A DNA stretch of 27,054 nt from JAZLFH01 sp045615705 (GTDB lineage Bacteria > Bacillota > Clostridia > UMGS1883): positions 1 to 27,054 of the forward strand of contig JAZLFH010000047.1 in assembly GCA_045615705.1 (NCBI GenBank), in the 5' to 3' direction. The stretch's first letter is position 1. Every line of letters begins with the position of its first letter. The notes beneath the pieces are model-generated. The model was not told where the DNA came from. It worked only from the letters and a program-made list of their open reading frames with translations, and did no database searches. Made by a program: the position numbers and the translations under genes. Shown in pieces: positions 13,968 through 23,076 of the stretch.

Positions 13968-14839
13968 TTATAACTTACCATGACAACGGCAGTCAGAATA
14001 AGTATAATTCCCAAAATACCGGATAAAGTAGGCGGTTGGTTAAAAACAACGAATTGGAAAAACAATGACGATACAGGCTCCATGGAAGTCATAATGGAAG
14101 CCGTGCCCGTATCTGTAAAGTTAAGACTTATTGTATATAAAACATAAGGAATAACGGTATCAATCAGCGAAAATGCAATAGAAACAAGCAAAACTTTTGG
14201 CTTGTGGCAAATATCATAAACCGTGCTTGGAACTTTTGCCATAAAAGAAATTCCTATAATTGAAAACAGAAAAGTATATGCGGTTATTGTTATTGAGTCA
14301 TAGCCCTTTTTTATTGCAAAACGGGTGAAAATAGAGTATGTAGCGTAGCAAAAAGCACAACCTAGACCAAGTAAAAGATTAAAAGGGCTTATAGAAAATT
14401 TCCCGAGAAATATTCCCGAAACCGCCGCACAACCCAAAAACGCTATTAACGAGGCAAATACAGAAATTTTAGTAATCTTTTCTTTGAAGATTACGGCTGA
14501 CATAAACACTACCATAACGGGAGCGACATATTCAAGAGTGGTTGCAATACTCATGGAGGTATTTCTTATAAGTGTGTAATATAAAAAGTTCAGCATGGCA
14601 ATACTTATAAATCCTGCACCCGCAAAGCACCACAAGTCTTTAAATTTTACTTTTAGAATTGACGGTCTGACGATAATCGTAAAGATAAACACAAAAATAA
14701 AAGAAAAAAGCATTCTTGAAAAAACCATTTGTGCCGATATCCATCCGTATTCCGAAAGCATATTTACAAATATTCCCGCAGTACCCCAGAAAAAACCTGC
14801 CAAAAGTGCCAAAACAATGCCTAAAAGATTCCTGTTCAT
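13955..14839 (-). CDS. EamA/DMT-superfamily transporter
   Basis: A 294-residue integral membrane permease with about ten hydrophobic segments in two EamA halves; such proteins export metabolites or take up small molecules. The ATG at 14837-14839 is preferred: a GGTGA site lies about six nt upstream, whereas the GTG at 14848 overlaps that site. Transcription starts from a minus-strand promoter (14857-14885) divergent from miaB. The last residues are odd. After VVMVSYKPK the frame ends with a single Met inside Gfo/Idh-derived DNA, whereas the remnant at 11810-12018 has TPKIKKQTNE. Only the cytoplasmic tail is affected, so it may still work. Confidence 0.85.
   Translation of the reverse strand: MNRNLLGIVLALLAGFFWGTAGIFVNMLSEYGWISAQMVFSRMLFSFIFVFIFTIIVRPSILKVKFKDLWCFAGAGFISIAMLNFLYYTLIRNTSMSIATTLEYVAPVMVVFMSAVIFKEKITKISVFASLIAFLGCAAVSGIFLGKFSISPFNLLLGLGCAFCYATYSIFTRFAIKKGYDSITITAYTFLFSIIGISFMAKVPSTVYDICHKPKVLLVSIAFSLIDTVIPYVLYTISLNFTDTGTASIMTSMEPVSSLFFQFVVFNQPPTLSGILGIILILTAVVMVSYKPKM
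13969..14145 (+). repeat. 177-bp direct repeat (other copy 11842-12018)
   Basis: This stretch of the EamA gene and 11842-12018 align without gaps at an offset of 2127 bp, with roughly eight differences. Both lie in the same orientation and flank the GH39-like cluster, so they could recombine to delete it. Confidence 0.85.
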
Positions 14840-14856
14840 AAAAATCACCGTTAGTT

Positions 14857-14885
14857 ATGATATAGCAAAGCCATCTTTTTGTCAA
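14857..14885 (-). promoter_or_regulatory. EamA gene promoter
   Basis: On the minus strand TTGACA (14880-14885), 17 bp, TATCAT (14857-14862), just upstream of the EamA start and divergent from the miaB promoter. Confidence 0.7.
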
Positions 14886-14916
14886 CACAAAAAGAAAATG
14901 AAAGATACAATTTTGT

Positions 14917-14945
14917 TTGACTTTTTCTCAGTAAAAGTGTATTAT
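14917..14945 (+). promoter_or_regulatory. promoter of the miaB-to-ileS gene series
   Basis: TTGACT (14917-14922), 17 bp, TATTAT (14940-14945). The predicted start near 14952 lies 30 nt before the miaB ATG, which fits better than any translation start further upstream. Confidence 0.7.
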
Positions 14946-14981
14946 TTAAATATATATACTGTACCGGGAGATTTACGACAT

Positions 14982-16364
14982 ATGCAGAATAATTCTATTG
15001 AATTACAGACAGAAATTATAAGTCAAATAGCAAAAATAAACGAGGGGAAAACTTTATTTGCTCTCGTTGAAACATACGGATGCCAACAAAATGTTAATGA
15101 TTCGCAAAAGATTATGGGAATGCTTTCTTCCATGGGTTATAATCTTACCGAAGATAGGGAAAAAGCAGATGTTATTATATTTAACACATGTGCGGTTCGT
15201 TCTCACGCAGAACAAAAGGTGTTTGGAAATTTAGGTGCATTAAAGCATTTGAAAGCAAAAAAACCAAGCCTTATAATCGGTGTTTGCGGTTGCATGGTGC
15301 AACAGGAACAGGTAAAAAAAGAGATTTTAAAAAAATACAGACATGTTGATTTGATATTCGGCACATTTGCACTAATGCATTTTCCGGCTCTTTTCAGAGA
15401 TGTTCTGTTAAACAATGAAAGAATTTCCGACATAGAAGAAAGTTATGAGCAAACAGAAGGTCTTCCGGTAGTAAGAGATGGCGGAAAAAAAGCTTTTGTT
15501 TCGATAATGTATGGTTGCAACAACTTTTGTTCGTACTGCATTGTTCCTTATGTGCGTGGGAGAGAGAGAAGCCGTAAAAAAGAAGATATCTTAAACGAGA
15601 TAAAGGATTTGGCTAAATCGGGAATAAAAGAGATAATGCTTCTCGGTCAAAATGTTAATTCTTACGGAAAAGATATAGGTGAAACATTTTCAAATCTCTT
15701 GTATGAGTCTGCCCATATTGACGGAATTAAGAGAGTAAGGTTTATGTCAAGTCATCCGAAAGATATGAGTGATGAAGTTTTAAAAGTTATGAAAGAATGT
15801 GAAAACATTCCAAATCAACTGCATCTTCCGCTTCAATCCGGGAGCGACAGAATTCTTAAGGAAATGAACCGAAACTACACTTTCTCGGATTATGAAAGAA
15901 TAATAAAAAAGGCAAGAGAACTTATGCCTGATATTGCCGTAACAACGGATATAATTGTCGGTTTTCCCGGAGAAACAGAAGATGACTTTGATGAAACAAT
16001 AAAAGCACTTAAAACGATTAAGTTTGATTCGATTTTTTCGTTTATTTATTCAGTAAGAGAAGGTACAAAAGCCGCAAAGATGGAAGGACATATCAAAGAA
16101 AATATCAAAAAAGAGCGTTTTGAAAGGCTTTTAAAAGTACAAAATGACATTTCTTACGAAATAAACAAAAAAAGAGAAAACACATATTGTATAGTTCTTT
16201 GCGAAGGTGAAAGCAAACAGGAAAGTGATATTCTTACGGGACGGGATGAGGCAAATAAAATAGTAAACTTTAAAGGCGATAAAAGTTTGGAAGGTGAATT
16301 TGTAAAAGTAAAAATTACAAAGGCACAAACTTGGATTTTGCAAGGAGAAGTGTGCGATGAGTGA
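14982..16364 (+). CDS. miaB: tRNA-2-methylthio-N6-dimethylallyladenosine synthase MiaB
   Basis: A 460-residue radical-SAM methylthiotransferase that adds the methylthio group to i6A37 of tRNAs reading UNN codons, acting after MiaA (encoded downstream at 20726). The N-terminal domain carries the cluster cysteines C34 (YGCQQN), C70 (FNTCAV) and C104 (VCGC). The radical-SAM motif CNNFCSYC gives C179, C183 and C186, and a C-terminal TRAM-type domain ends the protein. The ATG at 14982 is preceded by GGGAG. Longer frames start upstream of the promoter and are not real. First gene of the series; its end overlaps mutS by eight nt. Confidence 0.96.
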   Translation: MQNNSIELQTEIISQIAKINEGKTLFALVETYGCQQNVNDSQKIMGMLSSMGYNLTEDREKADVIIFNTCAVRSHAEQKVFGNLGALKHLKAKKPSLIIGVCGCMVQQEQVKKEILKKYRHVDLIFGTFALMHFPALFRDVLLNNERISDIEESYEQTEGLPVVRDGGKKAFVSIMYGCNNFCSYCIVPYVRGRERSRKKEDILNEIKDLAKSGIKEIMLLGQNVNSYGKDIGETFSNLLYESAHIDGIKRVRFMSSHPKDMSDEVLKVMKECENIPNQLHLPLQSGSDRILKEMNRNYTFSDYERIIKKARELMPDIAVTTDIIVGFPGETEDDFDETIKALKTIKFDSIFSFIYSVREGTKAAKMEGHIKENIKKERFERLLKVQNDISYEINKKRENTYCIVLCEGESKQESDILTGRDEANKIVNFKGDKSLEGEFVKVKITKAQTWILQGEVCDE

Positions 16365-18912
16365 AGATTTAACACCGATGATGCGTCAATATAAACAAGT
16401 CAAAAAAGAAAACCCGGGTACAATTTTGATGTTTAGATTGGGCGACTTTTACGAAATGTTTTTTGAAGATGCAATCTTGGCGGCAAAAGAACTTGAAATA
16501 GCACTTACGGGGCGTTCCTGCGGAAAGGGCGAAAAAGCACCGATGTGCGGTGTGCCTTTCCATGCGGCAGATTCTTATATTGCTCGCCTTGTGGGAAAAG
16601 GGCACAAGGTCGCAATTTGCGAGCAAATGGAAGACCCCGCCTTGGCAAAAGGCATCGTTAAGCGTGAAGTAACAAGAATAGTAACTCCCGGAACAATACT
16701 TGACGGAGATTTTTTATCGGGAAAATCAAGCAATTATATCGCTTGTGTTTATATATGTGAAAACAGCGGAATAACCATTGCCGATATCTCAACCGGAGAG
16801 GTCATGGCAACAAAAATTGATAAAAAAGACTCGGAAGTTAATATTATAAACGAACTTTCAAGATTCTTGCCGGTTGAAATTTTAGTTTCATCTAAGGGAA
16901 AAGATTTAAAGGTTTTGCAAGAATACCTCATAGCGAGAAGCGGTGCGGTTTCTTTTTCGTATGATGAGAATGAAATAACGGAAAATTCAAGAAAAAATGC
17001 TATTGAACAGTTTAAAATAAGAGAAGATATTCCCGAGGAAATACTTGTAAGCACAACTGCACTTTTAGACTATCTTTTTCAAACTCAAAAATGCCCTATG
17101 GAGCATCTTAAAAAACTCGATATATACACATCAAATGAATTTTTGGAAATGGATATGTCAACAAGAAGAAATCTTGAATTGGTCGAAACAATGCGGGATA
17201 AGTCGAAAAAAGGAAGTCTTTACGGAGTTTTGGACAAGACGCAAACGGCTATGGGGTCAAGACTTTTAAAATCGTGGATACTTCGTCCGCTGATTAAAGA
17301 GGGCGAAATAATACAAAGACTTAACGGCGTAGAAGAGTTAACAAAAAAAGTCGTTTTAAGAGATGAAATTAAGGATGCACTTTCAAGAGTACAGGACTTA
17401 GAAAGACTTACGAGCAGAATTTCAGTGGGACTTGCAAATGCGAGAGATTTGGCATCACTTAGAAATTCACTTTTCAATCTTCCTTCGCTTTCAAAGGCAC
17501 TTAAAAATTGTACAAGCACCATTTTAGCCTTCCAAAGTGCAAAACTTGACACGCTTGAAGATATCGCAGATTATCTTGAACGGGCAATCGTATCGGAACC
17601 GCCTGTTTCACTTCGTGAAGGCAAAATTATAAAAAGCGGATTTAATGAGGAAGTAGACAGGCTTCACGATATAACAGAAAACGGCTCAAAGTTTCTTTCC
17701 GATATGGAACAGAGAGAACGGGATAAGACGGGCATTAAGAATTTGAAAGTAGGATATAACAAGGTTTTTGGATATTACATAGAAGTTTCGGCTTCAAATC
17801 TTTCAAAAGTTCCCGAAAACTATTACAGAAAGCAAACGCTTACAAACGGAGAAAGATTTATTACAACGGAACTAAAAGATATGGAAAGCACGGTTCTCGG
17901 AGCAAGAGACAGACTTATTGCACTTGAATACAAACTGTTTTGTGAGGCAAGAGATTTCGTATGCAAGAGAATTGACAGGATAAAAGAAACCGCACACGCA
18001 GTTGCGGTTGTTGATGCACTGCTTTCATTTTCGGAAGTTGCACTTAAAAATAACTACTGCAAGCCTGAAATAACAGGCGATGACAAGATAACAATAAAAG
18101 ACGGAAGACACCCCGTTGTTGAAACGGTACTTAAAGACACCCTTTTTGTTCCGAATGACCTCACAATTGATAAGAAAAATCGCACATTCATCATAACCGG
18201 TCCCAATATGGCAGGCAAATCCACATATATGAGGCAAAATGCTCTCATCGTTTTGATGGCACAGATAGGAAGTTTTGTACCTGCATCATCTTGTTCGTTG
18301 TGTGTGACGGATAAAATTTTCACAAGAGTCGGGGCATCGGATGATTTGGCATCGGGACAGAGCACATTTATGCTTGAAATGAACGAGGTAGCCCATATAC
18401 TAAAAAATGCCACTAAGAGAAGCCTTTGCATACTTGACGAAATAGGCCGTGGCACAAGTACATTTGACGGACTTTCAATAGCATGGGCGGTTGTAGAGCA
18501 TATTAATTCAAAAATACAGTCAAAAACTCTTTTTGCAACTCATTATCACGAACTTACGGCACTTGAAAATACATACGATGGAATTGTAAATTACAATACG
18601 GTATGCAAAAAACGAGGCGATGACATAACTTTTCTTCGCAAAATTACAAGAGGTGGTTGTGATGAGAGTTATGGTATAGAAGTATCAAAACTTGCAGGGG
18701 TTCCCGATAAAATTGTAAACAGGGCAAAAGAAATTTTAAGTGATATTGAAGGCGGAAAGGTAAAAAGTGAGCCTGTAAAAAGAGAAACAGAGGATAACTT
18801 ATTTACCATGGCAGACCACCCGATTGTCGAGGAACTTAAAAAAGTAGATGTTACTACACTTACCCCTATTGAAGCATTAAATAAACTTTATGATCTTCAA
18901 AAAATGTTATAG
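16357..18912 (+). CDS. mutS: DNA mismatch repair ATPase MutS
   Basis: An 851-residue protein, full length for bacterial MutS1. It binds base mismatches as a dimer and recruits MutL. The mismatch-contacting Phe-x-Glu motif lies in GDFYEMF (near residue 30). Walker A is GPNMAGKS (615-622) and Walker B is LCILDEIGRGTS, followed by a C-terminal helical tail ending LTPIEALNKLYDLQKML. The start overlaps the end of miaB (ATGAGTGA), so the two are translationally coupled. mutL follows eight bp later. Confidence 0.97.
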   Translation: MSEDLTPMMRQYKQVKKENPGTILMFRLGDFYEMFFEDAILAAKELEIALTGRSCGKGEKAPMCGVPFHAADSYIARLVGKGHKVAICEQMEDPALAKGIVKREVTRIVTPGTILDGDFLSGKSSNYIACVYICENSGITIADISTGEVMATKIDKKDSEVNIINELSRFLPVEILVSSKGKDLKVLQEYLIARSGAVSFSYDENEITENSRKNAIEQFKIREDIPEEILVSTTALLDYLFQTQKCPMEHLKKLDIYTSNEFLEMDMSTRRNLELVETMRDKSKKGSLYGVLDKTQTAMGSRLLKSWILRPLIKEGEIIQRLNGVEELTKKVVLRDEIKDALSRVQDLERLTSRISVGLANARDLASLRNSLFNLPSLSKALKNCTSTILAFQSAKLDTLEDIADYLERAIVSEPPVSLREGKIIKSGFNEEVDRLHDITENGSKFLSDMEQRERDKTGIKNLKVGYNKVFGYYIEVSASNLSKVPENYYRKQTLTNGERFITTELKDMESTVLGARDRLIALEYKLFCEARDFVCKRIDRIKETAHAVAVVDALLSFSEVALKNNYCKPEITGDDKITIKDGRHPVVETVLKDTLFVPNDLTIDKKNRTFIITGPNMAGKSTYMRQNALIVLMAQIGSFVPASSCSLCVTDKIFTRVGASDDLASGQSTFMLEMNEVAHILKNATKRSLCILDEIGRGTSTFDGLSIAWAVVEHINSKIQSKTLFATHYHELTALENTYDGIVNYNTVCKKRGDDITFLRKITRGGCDESYGIEVSKLAGVPDKIVNRAKEILSDIEGGKVKSEPVKRETEDNLFTMADHPIVEELKKVDVTTLTPIEALNKLYDLQKML

Positions 18913-18920
18913 GAGATAAA

Positions 18921-20726
18921 ATGAACGAGATAAAACTTTTAGACCGCAATGTTTCGGAGAAAATTGCAGCAGGTGAAGTTGTGGAAAGACCTGCATCAAT
19001 AGTTAAAGAACTTATAGAAAATTCTCTTGATGCAGGAGCAACATCTGTTACAGTTGAAATTAAAGATGGCGGAAAAACTTTTATAAGAGTAACCGATAAC
19101 GGAAAAGGGATGTACAAAGATGATGTTCCCACAGCATTTTTACGCCATGCGACAAGTAAAATAAAGGACGAAGCAGACCTTGAATCAATAAAGACACTCG
19201 GCTTTCGCGGAGAAGCGTTATGCTCAATTTCTGCGGTATCTCACACAGAACTTTTTACAAAAAGGCTTGGCTGTGATACCGGGTCATTTATTTCAATTAA
19301 GGGTGGAGAAACTCAAAAATTTGAAGAAACAGGAGTACCTTTCGGAACTACAATTGTTGTCAGAGACCTTTTTTATAACACGCCTGCGAGGATGAAATTT
19401 TTAAAAAAAGATTCAACGGAAGCGGGATATGTAAGTGATGTTTGTCAAAAGCAAGCACTTTCCCGTCCCGATATTTCAATAAGACTTATAAAAGACGGAA
19501 AAGATGTGTTCTTTACTCCCGGGGATAACAGTCTTAAAAATGCGGTTCATTGCGTGTTGGGTAAAGATTTTGCAAAAGAAATGATAGAGGTAAACTATGA
19601 AGGTGCGGTTAATATAAGAGGTCTTATAGGAAAGAATGTTTTATCAAGGCCTAACCGAAATATGCAAATTACCTTTGTAAATTCAAGATGCGTAACAAAC
19701 AAAGTCATATTTTCTGCAATAAGCGAAGCATATAAAAATGAACTGATGACAGGAAGATTTCCTGTTGCGGTTATAAATATAGAAACTGATCCGAAGTCAG
19801 TTGATGTTAATGTTCATCCGTCAAAGACTGAGGTAAAATTTGAAAATGACAGAGTAATTTTTGATTCTGTATATTGGGCTGTAAAAAATACTTTAATGGG
19901 AGAAACCAAGGAACGAGAAGCGGTTATATCGAACATAAAAAAAGCGGACTACTTTGTTCCGCACAAAAAAACCGAAGCAGAGCAACTTTCAATGGCACAA
20001 ACCGAAAAAAGTATATTTAAACCGTTTTTTGTCGATAAAAAGGAACTTTTTAAGGAAGAACCAACTAAAAATGTGGTAAAAGAGCCGACAATTAAGTACG
20101 AAGAAAATATAAAACCGCTATTTGAAAAAGAAGAAAAGAGCGAAGTTGTAAAATATGAAGAACCCATTAAGTATATAGGTCAACTTTTTTCTACATATCT
20201 GCTCGCACAAAAGGGGAACGACCTTCTTTTGATAGACCAGCATGCCGGACACGAAAGACTGAAATACGAAGAACTCATAAAAACTCAAAAATGCGTATCG
20301 CAACAACTTTTATCTCCGGTAAGTCTGGATTTGTTGGCAACGGAAAAAGAAGTTGCGTTTGAAAATGAAGCCTTTTTTGAAAATATGGGATTTGAATTTG
20401 AGGAATTCGGAACAAACAAAGTTATTATACGAAGTGTACCCTCAGGCGTTTCAGAGTCGGATTCAAAGAGCCTTTTCTGTGAATTGATTGCACTTTTTTC
20501 AGGTGAAGAAAAGGGCGAAACAATTAAAAAGAGAGAGAAGGCACTTTATACTGTGGCATGCAAGGCTGCAATTAAGGCTAATAGGATTTTGGACAAAAGC
20601 GAAGCACAGGAACTGATAGAAAAGATATGGGAACTTGAGGGAGTGTCAACTTGCCCACACGGAAGGCCGATAGTTGTTAAGGTTACAAAATATGAGATAG
20701 AAAAAATGTTTAAGAGGATTGTTTAA
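18921..20726 (+). CDS. mutL: DNA mismatch repair protein MutL
   Basis: A 601-residue GHKL ATPase that links MutS recognition to strand incision. ATPase motifs are ENSLDAG (33-39), DNGKGM (59-64), RHATSKI and GFRGEALCSI. The linker (about 330-410) is Lys/Glu-rich. The C-terminal domain has the metal-binding endonuclease motif DQHAxxExxxxE (D439 to E450), ACKAAIKA and CPHGRP, so this MutL should nick DNA itself. That fits a Gram-positive lineage without MutH. AGGAGA precedes the ATG, and the stop overlaps the miaA start (TAATG). Confidence 0.97.
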   Translation: MNEIKLLDRNVSEKIAAGEVVERPASIVKELIENSLDAGATSVTVEIKDGGKTFIRVTDNGKGMYKDDVPTAFLRHATSKIKDEADLESIKTLGFRGEALCSISAVSHTELFTKRLGCDTGSFISIKGGETQKFEETGVPFGTTIVVRDLFYNTPARMKFLKKDSTEAGYVSDVCQKQALSRPDISIRLIKDGKDVFFTPGDNSLKNAVHCVLGKDFAKEMIEVNYEGAVNIRGLIGKNVLSRPNRNMQITFVNSRCVTNKVIFSAISEAYKNELMTGRFPVAVINIETDPKSVDVNVHPSKTEVKFENDRVIFDSVYWAVKNTLMGETKEREAVISNIKKADYFVPHKKTEAEQLSMAQTEKSIFKPFFVDKKELFKEEPTKNVVKEPTIKYEENIKPLFEKEEKSEVVKYEEPIKYIGQLFSTYLLAQKGNDLLLIDQHAGHERLKYEELIKTQKCVSQQLLSPVSLDLLATEKEVAFENEAFFENMGFEFEEFGTNKVIIRSVPSGVSESDSKSLFCELIALFSGEEKGETIKKREKALYTVACKAAIKANRILDKSEAQELIEKIWELEGVSTCPHGRPIVVKVTKYEIEKMFKRIV

Positions 20727-21661
20727 TGAAAAAACAAATCGTGGCTGTTGTGGGACCTACCGCATCGGGCAAAACAAGTCTTGCGATAGGGTTATCCAAA
20801 AGATTTGACGGAGAAATAATTTCTGCAGATTCCATGCAAATTTACAGAGGAATGGATATAGGTACTGCAAAACCGAATGCTTTTGAATTATCACAAGCAA
20901 AACATCACATGATAGACATAAAAGACCCAAAAGAAACATTTTCCGTTGCAGATTTTTGTGAAATGGCAAACATCTTGACAGAGGACATAATTAAAAGAGG
21001 ACATTTGCCTATAATAGCAGGCGGGACGGGACTTTATACAGATTCGTTTTTAGGAGGAGTTTCGTTTTCATCTCCCAAAGGGGATGAGAAAATCCGTCAA
21101 GAACTAAAAAATATATGCGAAAAAAAAGGAAAAGCACATCTTTTTTCAATTCTTGAAAAAGAGGATTATGAAGCGTCAAAAACCATTCACCCGAATGATG
21201 AAAAACGAATTATAAGAGCGATTGAAGCATATAGGACAAGCGGAAAGACGAAAAAAGAGAGAAATGACGAGTCAAAAAGCAATACCGTTTTTGATTCGGT
21301 ATATTTTATGATTGATTACGACAGAGATGTTCTTTATGAAAGAATAAATATGCGTGTTGAAAAAATGTTTGACGATGGTTTGGTTGACGAAGTCAAAAAT
21401 GTAATACTTCCCATAAGAGATAACGCACCGACATCGGCTTGTGCGATAGGTTACAAAGAGGTGCTTATGTATCTTGACGGCAAGATATCGCTTTTTGATG
21501 CAAAGGAGTTAATAAAGCAGGAGTCAAGAAGATATGCAAAAAGGCAACTTACATGGTTCAGGAGGAATAAAGATATTGTTTTATTATCTCCTCAGTATGC
21601 ACTTGAAGAAGCAACAAAACATTTGGAAAATATAGGATTTAAAATAAAAACGGAGGATTAA
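20726..21661 (+). CDS. miaA: tRNA dimethylallyltransferase MiaA
   Basis: A 311-residue enzyme that transfers dimethylallyl to N6 of A37 in tRNA, the substrate step for MiaB. P-loop GPTASGKT (residues 10-17), the substrate motif DSMQIYRGMDIGTAKP, GGTGLY and the C-terminal QESRRYAKRQLTWFRR are present. Its ATG overlaps the mutL stop codon by one nt. The mutL-miaA-hfq order is conserved widely in bacteria. Confidence 0.97.
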   Translation: MKKQIVAVVGPTASGKTSLAIGLSKRFDGEIISADSMQIYRGMDIGTAKPNAFELSQAKHHMIDIKDPKETFSVADFCEMANILTEDIIKRGHLPIIAGGTGLYTDSFLGGVSFSSPKGDEKIRQELKNICEKKGKAHLFSILEKEDYEASKTIHPNDEKRIIRAIEAYRTSGKTKKERNDESKSNTVFDSVYFMIDYDRDVLYERINMRVEKMFDDGLVDEVKNVILPIRDNAPTSACAIGYKEVLMYLDGKISLFDAKELIKQESRRYAKRQLTWFRRNKDIVLLSPQYALEEATKHLENIGFKIKTED

Positions 21662-21663
21662 AA

Positions 21664-21918
21664 ATGAAAAATTCGGTTAATTTGCAAGATGTCTTTTTAA
21701 ATCAGGTGCGAAAGGACAAAACAGAAATAACGGTATTTTTAGTTAACGGTTTTCAAATAAGAGGTACGGTAAGAGGATTTGATAACTACACAATAGTTAT
21801 GGATGTGGATTCTCGTCAGCAGGTCATTTATAAACATGCAGTGTCAACTATGATACCTCAAACACCGGTAAATTTTGTAAAAGCAGAGGCGGAATCAGAA
21901 GACAATAAGGAGAGATAA
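21664..21918 (+). CDS. hfq: RNA chaperone Hfq
   Basis: An 84-residue Sm-like protein that forms a hexamer binding small RNAs and A/U-rich mRNA. The Sm1 segment (about 8-40) has LQDVFLNQVRKD, TVFLVNG and GFDNYTIV; Sm2 carries the YKHAVSTM signature (YKHA motif). The short tail is acidic and Lys-rich. GGAGG at 21652-21656 overlaps the end of miaA, two bp upstream. Confidence 0.96.
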   Translation: MKNSVNLQDVFLNQVRKDKTEITVFLVNGFQIRGTVRGFDNYTIVMDVDSRQQVIYKHAVSTMIPQTPVNFVKAEAESEDNKER

Positions 21919-21920
21919 TC

Positions 21921-23075
21921 TTGAAAAAGCGAGTAAGTATAGTGCTGCTGGCTTTGGCACTTTTTGTTGTTATCGCATCAATTCGCTATATTGCGACTTC
22001 AAGGAAAACACAAGTGGCAATGCCTACTACGGAAGAAACTTCAATTAGTGCAGAGGCGTATATTGTCAGAGATGAATCAATTTTTGAAAATCCGGGAGAG
22101 GGAATTTTTAACCAAGATGTCGCTAACGGAGAGAGAATACCGAAAGGGACAAAAGTCGGTACATTAATTTTGGGCGAAATTGATTCCTCATTAAACGGTG
22201 AACTTGAAGAGATTAATACACGAATTAAAACCATTGAAGATGCACAGAGCATAGTAAACATATACTCATCTGATGATTCGAGAATTTCAAGTGCAATAGG
22301 AGAAAGAACATCTGAACTTATAAAATCAGTACTTAAAAATGACATTTCAAGTGCGGTAAGCCACGAAACCGAAATTACGCTTTTGATTCAGAGAAGAATG
22401 GGCGTATTGGAAAGTTCGGCAACCGCAGGACAACTTGAAGAGTTAAAAGCCAGAAAGGCGTCAATCGAGGCACAAATAGGAAATGTAAAAAAACCTATTT
22501 ACGCAATGCAGTCGGGAGTTTTTTATGTCAATACAGATTCTTTGGAAAACATCATAAGCACGAAAAACATATTAAATGTTTCGGCAGAAGATATATCGTC
22601 CTTTGCACAAATGTGTGAGGAAAGTAAAAACAGCAAAGGACTTTTCAAAATTGTAAATAATCATGTTTGGTACGCACTTATGTTAATTTCAAAAGAAGAA
22701 GCGGAGGATATAAAAGAGGGGGAAACTACGCTTTACCTTGATGATGAAAAAATGAGTGCTAACATAGTTAAAATTACCAATGAACACGAAGGAAAAGTCG
22801 GCTTGGTCATTGAGTGTGGCCAAGATAGTGAAAATGTAATGGAAAAAAGAGTGCTTAATGCAAGAATTGTCAGGACGAAGTATTCGGGAATAAAACTTCC
22901 CGTGTCAGCACTCAGAATAGTAAACGGAGAAACCGGAGTTTATACATTGGTTAATGATATTAAAGTATTTAAAAAAATTAATGTAATTTACAAAGATGAC
23001 AGGGTTTGCATTGCGGGAGACGGAAGCGAACTTATGCCGTACGAACAAGTCTTGGTAAATCCCAAAGAGGAATAA
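21921..23075 (+). CDS. HlyD-family membrane-fusion-like protein
   Basis: A 384-residue protein with one N-terminal transmembrane segment (about 5-24), a barrel-sandwich-like region (EGIFNQDVANGERIPKGTKV, about 59-78), a coiled-coil stretch (about 90-190) and beta-rich C-terminal modules, as in HlyD/AcrA-like adaptors. It is anchored in the membrane and faces outward. The start is a TTG (21921-21923), supported by AAGGAGA seven nt upstream and by basic MKKR followed by the hydrophobic core. No ABC or other transporter partner is adjacent; in Clostridia such genes often precede yggS and sepF, so an envelope or division-related role is possible. Exact function unknown. Confidence 0.78.
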   Translation: MKKRVSIVLLALALFVVIASIRYIATSRKTQVAMPTTEETSISAEAYIVRDESIFENPGEGIFNQDVANGERIPKGTKVGTLILGEIDSSLNGELEEINTRIKTIEDAQSIVNIYSSDDSRISSAIGERTSELIKSVLKNDISSAVSHETEITLLIQRRMGVLESSATAGQLEELKARKASIEAQIGNVKKPIYAMQSGVFYVNTDSLENIISTKNILNVSAEDISSFAQMCEESKNSKGLFKIVNNHVWYALMLISKEEAEDIKEGETTLYLDDEKMSANIVKITNEHEGKVGLVIECGQDSENVMEKRVLNARIVRTKYSGIKLPVSALRIVNGETGVYTLVNDIKVFKKINVIYKDDRVCIAGDGSELMPYEQVLVNPKEE

Positions 23076-23076
23076 A

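Noticed and set aside
14595..14981. 129-codon N-terminal extension of miaB
   Set aside because: It overlaps the EamA gene and the divergent promoters, and MiaB homologues start near the ATG at 14982.
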